From Thermothelomyces thermophilus ATCC 42464 (lineage: Eukaryota; Ascomycota; Sordariomycetes; Sordariales; Chaetomiaceae): 64,000 bases of DNA. Position 1 is the stretch's first letter; each line of letters starts with the position of its first letter. Where the stretch lies: assembly GCF_000226095.1 (NCBI RefSeq), contig NC_016472.1:6386001-6450000 (forward strand). Direction: 5' to 3'. The notes under the pieces are model-generated. The model ran no database searches. It was given only the letters and a program-made list of their open reading frames with translations, and was not told the origin of the DNA. Of this stretch, positions 59,201-64,000 are shown in pieces. Position numbers and translations under genes: made by a program.

Positions 59201-61022
59201 AAAAAGAAGGATAACTTGGGAGGAAGAAAGGCTCACCCATCAAGTCTTGTCGGAAGAACTTGCGAAACAGCGGACGCGGGAGAGTTGTCCAGGCTATGGT
59301 ATCCGTAATGGCCGTGAAGATCCAGTTCAGCTCTCCCAGGGGCGTCCGTCGTTCCTGGAGCCTTCCCGGGAGCTTCCGAGCTCTCTCAGGGGTGATATTG
59401 GTTTTGAGCGGGTTCTGTAGTACAAAGAACCAAAGAGCCATCTCAATCGGCGTGGTCAAGCAGCAAGTAAAGAGATCGGCTGGCAGCAGGGGATTCGTCG
59501 GTAGGTTCTCCTTGGAGTCGCAGGCCGCCAGATGTATGTAGGGGCGGTAATTCGTCTTCTCATGATTCGGATCCTTGAGCATCTGCTCCTCCTCTTCTTG
59601 CTCATGTTTCTCGACGAACTTGTGGTAGTTTCTGAGGATGTTCCCCGCCTCGGAGCAATCCCAAACGAAAATCGTGGGAGCCTGGAGCCACTGCTGAAGG
59701 TCATATAGCGAAACCGGGATATACTGGGTATAGTTTTTGTTGAAGACCCAGATCTCGCCAGAAGCGGTCGGCTTGGGCACTCCATGCCCGTTATAGTGGA
59801 AGAGAACTCGTTCATCCTTGGCGTTCCGGCGAAGGGATATGCAGAACTTCTTGGTCTCCTCGATCGACGGGTCGAGGTATTGCTTATAGCGAGTTCGGAG
59901 GGCGAGGTTCTCGTATTGAGCCTGCAGAGCTTTGCCAATGTTTTCCAACGCTTTGCCGACTGGCGGAACGGTTGGGTCCTGCCAGGCCTCTAGCTTGGCT
60001 CCGGGTGTGGTTCGCAGCTGGTCTGGAGGCTCAACGCCAATGTTCAGGCAGACGGCAATGGCAGCCGAAACCGTCTTGAGCCGATCGCGCATTCGCCAGT
60101 CCTGAAGTTCGAAGGCCGGTGACTTGGGCTTCCCCGTCGTCTCATGGCGTTTGTCGGTGAAATACATGTACCAATTCTGCAAAGGCATCAGCCCCAAGAC
60201 TCAGGCTGTTTCCGGATATGTTTTGGGCCGTCGACGTCGGCACCCGCTGCCCTGAGAGGCAAGGCGGGGGAACAGTACCGCGAACCACAGCAGGCATGGA
60301 GCGCTCTGGATTCATCCAGAATTCATGCAGGGTTGACGCGGAGTTAAGTATGCACTTGCAGGAGTCAAGGTGCATTGACCGACAAAATAACATCCGCACC
60401 CCACGGTCGCGCTCCCGGTAACTGAAATGTCACTTACATTGGCGAGTTGAGCGATGATGTCTTCAGACAGGTAATGGTCCTCGAATCCATGCCTGGCGCC
60501 CAGGTCGTAGTACTCTTCCTCAACATTGTCGTCGGCCTCGTCAAAACGCGGGCGGTGCTCACTCTTGGATCGAAGCAAAGGAGGTTTGGCTGGCCTCGTG
60601 GCAGCAGAGCGATTTCCTTCGACTGGTCCGGAATCGGCACGGTTGTTTGGGACCGCAACCTGATTGTCCCCAGGGGCGCTGGACGGGCGGTGCGTGGAGG
60701 CGGGGGTCGGGGACGTGACCGGTCTGTCATTTGCGAGCGGCTGTCCCGGCCGCGCCGGAGCGAGCGCGGGAGCATGCGCCGAAGAAGCACCATTCATGTT
60801 CTTGTTGGATTGCGACGATGATGCCGCTGCCGATGTCGATGCCGACGCTTCGGCGTACTGGGCCTGGAGATACGACATGGCGTGCGTCGTCTGTCGAGAG
60901 AAGGAGCCAGGATGTCGGGACGGTGAGGACGCGGCAAGAGTGGCGGCTCTCGAGAATTGAGCCGAGGCCTGCCCTCGGCCGAGTTGGGCAGGCTGCGGCA
61001 CGTCGAGGGAAATGGCCGTCAT
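56201..61022 (-). CDS. KOG1: TORC1 subunit Kog1/raptor (Mip1)
   Basis: Scaffold of TOR complex 1 that recruits substrates and links nutrient state to growth at the vacuole. Four exons, 60438-61022, 59237-60176, 56477-59159 and 56201-56411, splice to 1472 aa. After a disordered N-terminus comes the caspase-like raptor N-terminal domain from NWYMYFTDKRHET (about residue 196), with the family's pseudo-catalytic pair in HYNGHGVPKP and VWDCSEAGN. Splicing at 59160-59236 restores FRQDLMVAALFRNFLLAQRI, matching raptor exactly, whereas read-through adds a false stretch. HEAT/armadillo repeats follow, including RALILLGRFLDLGPWAVQLA and SPIVRKELLVFFSHFV. The C-terminal seven-bladed WD40 domain starts near residue 1100. 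The last exon completes the propeller (VFAIGTSAHLVKVFDFDG). The protein is about the family's usual size. Confidence 0.96.
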
Positions 61023-63788
61023 GGTTGACTAAAAAAGGCAGGAAATCATGATCCAGCGACAACTCGGCCGTACTTCCTAGGTCGAATATGGTCGCTGGCA
61101 GGAGCCGACGACGGGCCCGTCTGTTCGCGGTCGGAAGTGATAGGAGCGGCAGTCGCGGAGCGCCAGAGAAATCAACACACAGGCATGAAGAGCATGGAAA
61201 ACAACTCGTGCATCATTGCCCAGTCTAAAGGCCTGAAGATGTGGAGTGGATTGCCGGCGCAAGGAACGGCGCGACAAACCGATGCGAACCAAGAATGGGT
61301 GGAGAGACTGAGATGGCTCAGGTTGACGTCGTTCAGCGCGCTCGGTCTCGACTCCGGGCACGACAGCTCAGGTGTGCGCGGCCTTGGCTCGCTGCAGCGG
61401 GTGTAGTGTAACCCGAGCAGACCGCCCGCTCCTTACCCCAAGGCCCCCCAAAAAGAGTGGACCTCACCAACCCCGCCAGTGCCAACAGCAGGGTCCGTAG
61501 TTCCGTACACTGCAGATACTCCGTACGGATTACGGAGATCCCAAAGCCTCGCAAGCGCCCGACCCCAGACAATTAGCAGCACGTGACAACTTAGAAGAAG
61601 TCGGTCGCATTCGCCCACCAACTTCAACGACAAGTCCACACTGCATTGGTCGACACGGAGAGGCGGAAAGTTCGCTTACTGCGGTATGTATGAGGAACCT
61701 CCCCCAAATGGGCGCGGCTGATGCAGACGGGATGGGAGGGAGCAGCCAATGGGATATACGGATGATGAATGCCCGCACTCGACAAGTACTGTACATACAT
61801 TATCCGTACTACCGAAACGCTCTGCTCCCCCTTTGTTGTCAAGTTGCCAGCAAAACCTCTAAGGCTGATTGCTGCCTTGATGAGTGCCCACAAGCACATG
61901 TTTAGAAACGTATGCATGGTGTAAATGGTCAAGAGGAGGCGAGAGATTTATGTACCTACGGCGCGTGGAAAATATATATAGGAATAGGCGGACGAAAGCA
62001 ATGGCACAATCAATGAGCTTGGGAGGCCGGAAAAAAAACCTCTTTATGAGACTTTGTTGATAGGCACCTTCGAAGGGATGACGGAGTGATATGTATGTAT
62101 TGTACGGACGTACATACTGTACATATCGCAGTACAGGTAGTCTCTGGACAATGCTAGGAACACGGATTTCACGTCTACATTATCGGGGCACGCGCGTACT
62201 CCGGATGTTCTGTCATTTAAGGTTGCACCACGCATTTCGCTAGCGTGAAACATGAAACAACATGGGGTCGAATGGCACCTTGTTCGGGCTTGCGAGGCAG
62301 CAGCACCTGCTGGGCGGGCAAGCGATAGATCAACGCTTGGGCAATGTGGGCGGAAAAAAGGTGAAGATTCCTGCACGGCATCCACAATGCTACGGGGTAT
62401 GCACCAACTTACTCGTACATTAACTATGTGACCTCTTCGATCCTATATCGTTATTTCCCTTCTCTTTTCCTTTTTCCCCCCCAAGAAGCAGCGAAGTTCA
62501 TCGTGTTCACCTTCCGGCATCATGTTTCCAGGCGCTTGGATTCTGTTGGGGCGCCACTTTCGCCGTCGCGGATCCTCAAAATGGGGATGATGTGCATGAG
62601 CAGTCACATTGAAGGAGAGTCCGTCGCGCTATCAGATGCGTCAACCGAAGACAAAAATTTTATACATGTTCTCGTTCCAGATCATGTGTACGTCCTCCGT
62701 AGTCTATACATGAAGTGAAAACGGCACGACATTGCGGATACACAGTGTCTATGTTGTACACCGGTGTGCTTGGGAATCAGCACTTCCAATTATAGAAACT
62801 ACCTCAGCCGCGCAGTGGCTGCGAGACGGATGTTGCAGAGTGTGTACGGAATACGCAACATCTCAAACTACAAGTATGGTTGTGGTGTCACCCGTAGTAT
62901 GTTTCAACAGCGCCTCGACTGCGCCGAGATGTTGCTGAATGTGCTGAATGTGCTGGGGAACGCCGAGTGTTGAGTGGCCGGGAGAAGGGTGCTTCTTGGA
63001 GAAGCTGTAACCCCTGAATGCTGCTTTCTGCCCCTTTTCGCTCATGCCAGGCGAAGTCTTGAGGCTAAAAAATGCTGTGATTGGCCAGCCGCTCGGTTTT
63101 CTATGAGGCGGCAGGTGCTAAGGCTTCATAGTGGTCCGTGGTCTGGGGCCCACCCTTTCCGTGCCCCGAATCCCCCCCATGCCTGCCGCTCTAGTGTAAC
63201 TTGCTACATTGGCCAAGGGCCTTGAGTGCTGCTGGGCCTTCAGGCTTCCCAGCTCGAAATCTTTCTCGGACAGGGCGCGTTGAGCTTGCCTTCGGCATCC
63301 ATTTACACTCCCGCGGGACTAGCAGTCGGTGCTCGCGACAGAAACAACCGGCTTTGCGGTTTTGATACCAGCTTCCCTCACGACGTGCGTCATACATACC
63401 CGTTTTTTTCCCGTGCTGGTTACTCCCTCTGTGGTCACTGGCCAGGGGATCCCCCTCATCCGAAAAAAAAGACAGGAGGTTGAACACCAAACAAACTCGG
63501 ACTGCCTTGCTGCTGCGCCGACTCCACCGCGAAACCGATGCTTTCCCAGCCATCGCTATACTCGAGCGCCGAGTCCATTGCCGACATCCCTACGCCTCCC
63601 GTGTCGTAGCCGTCTGCACCATCCTGCCATAAGACGTCACTGGGCGGCTTTGCGCTCTCGTACGGTCAGCTGAGGAGCGCGCGCTTTCTCCCAAGGTTCC
63701 GCCACCAAGGCCCATCCGACATCGCAAGGAGCCTGCCGTTAGCTCTGCGAGACCCGATTGCCGAGCGAGCAATCCTTTCCGACCCGTC
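61023..63788. other. Divergent intergenic region, 2.8 kb
   Basis: Region between the Kog1 start and the start of the right-edge gene, holding both promoters. GTAC-rich words recur: ACTCCGTACGGATTACGG near 61518, TACTGTACATACATTATCCGTAC near 61789-61810, and a TATGTATTGTACGGACGTACATACTGTACATA block at 62093-62126. The open frames have no family likeness. Confidence 0.6.
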
Positions 63789-64000
63789 ATGGCATTTCTC
63801 TTCAAATCCAAGAAGCACCAGGACCGGGGACTCTCGAGCCGAGATGGATCGCAGGGCTCCGGGTCGGCGGGGGGTGCGGCAGGCCGTGTGAGGGAAGAGA
63901 AGGGATCTCGATCCACGCCCACCGGCAGTCTCCATTCGCTCGACAACGATGGAAGTATGGGAAGCCCAGATCAAGCGTACGCCCGCCAGAGAGGTCAGAG
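63789..64000 (+). CDS. Probable Tea1/TeaA-type cell-polarity kelch protein, N-terminus only
   Basis: An ATG at 63789 opens a frame (70 codons) running off the right edge. It begins MAFLFKSKKHQDRGLSSRDG and continues Gly/Ser-rich with GSRSTPTGSLHSLDNDGS and SPDQAYARQRG. By memory, this basic MAFLFKSKK start followed by a STPTGSL-type stretch is found at the N-terminus of filamentous-fungal kelch-repeat polarity proteins, which mark microtubule plus ends and growing tips. No kelch repeat lies inside the window, so the name is tentative. The conserved start and ample promoter space make a real gene likely. Confidence 0.5.
   Translation, partial: MAFLFKSKKHQDRGLSSRDGSQGSGSAGGAAGRVREEKGSRSTPTGSLHSLDNDGSMGSPDQAYARQRGQ

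Overview
The window is nuclear DNA of a filamentous ascomycete (Pezizomycotina). The evidence is short GT-AG introns (mostly 50-150 bp, rebuilt below from frame and homology), GC-rich coding sequence, genes on both strands without operons, very short first exons, and fungal protein families (Scw1/Whi3, Spd1/Dif1-like RNR inhibitor, Zn2Cys6 factor, kelch/TeaA-like start, EMC1, Kog1/raptor). The protein wording and the dispersed GTAC-rich intergenic motifs suggest Sordariomycetes, possibly Sordariales; this is inference, not a species call.

Layout. 1-1190 (-): Ipi3-type WD40 ribosome-biogenesis factor, cut by the left edge. 3238-6156 (+): low-complexity protein of unknown function. 7928-10723 (+): four-exon Zn2Cys6 transcription factor. 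10.7-16.4 kb: gene-poor block. 16434-18131 (+): Scw1/Whi3-like RRM protein, followed by 2.5 kb without a gene. 20700-21893 (-): SDR oxidoreductase. 23435-24667 (+): aspartate-semialdehyde dehydrogenase. 26009-28575 (+): F-BAR/RhoGAP protein (Rgd1 type). 29150-29223 (-): tRNA-Asn. 29587-32752 (-): EMC1. 33763-35737 (-): leucine-rich repeat protein. 37020-38869 (-): two-zinc-ribbon protein of unknown function.

39.6-45.7 kb is a pseudogene block. A minus-strand ankyrin plus subtilisin (S8) gene is broken by at least three frameshifts, four in-frame stops and loss of the catalytic-serine segment. Beside it, on the plus strand, is a frameshifted chimera of a conserved fungal domain and an ankyrin/ZZ-finger fragment.

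46272-48129 (-): cytosolic aspartyl-tRNA synthetase, divergent from a Gemin2/SIP1 protein (48755-50399, +). 50670-51788 (-): ribonucleotide-reductase inhibitor with a PIP-box-like motif. 53236-53810 (-): 40S ribosomal protein S27, whose first coding exon is only the ATG, divergent from a phosducin-like protein (54388-55244, +). 56201-61022 (-): TORC1 subunit Kog1/raptor. 63789-64000 (+): start of a probable Tea1/TeaA-type kelch protein.

Most intact genes are housekeeping: ribosome biogenesis and translation (Ipi3, S27, AspRS), TOR signalling, Rho signalling and polarity, ER membrane insertion, snRNP assembly and dNTP control. They are not a functional cluster. The most unusual content is the decayed ankyrin-protease/ZZ block, the two conserved but unassigned proteins, the PIP-box RNR inhibitor, and the recurring TGTACATA/ACTCCGTAC intergenic motifs. 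I found no CRISPR array, no intact transposon and no secondary-metabolite cluster.
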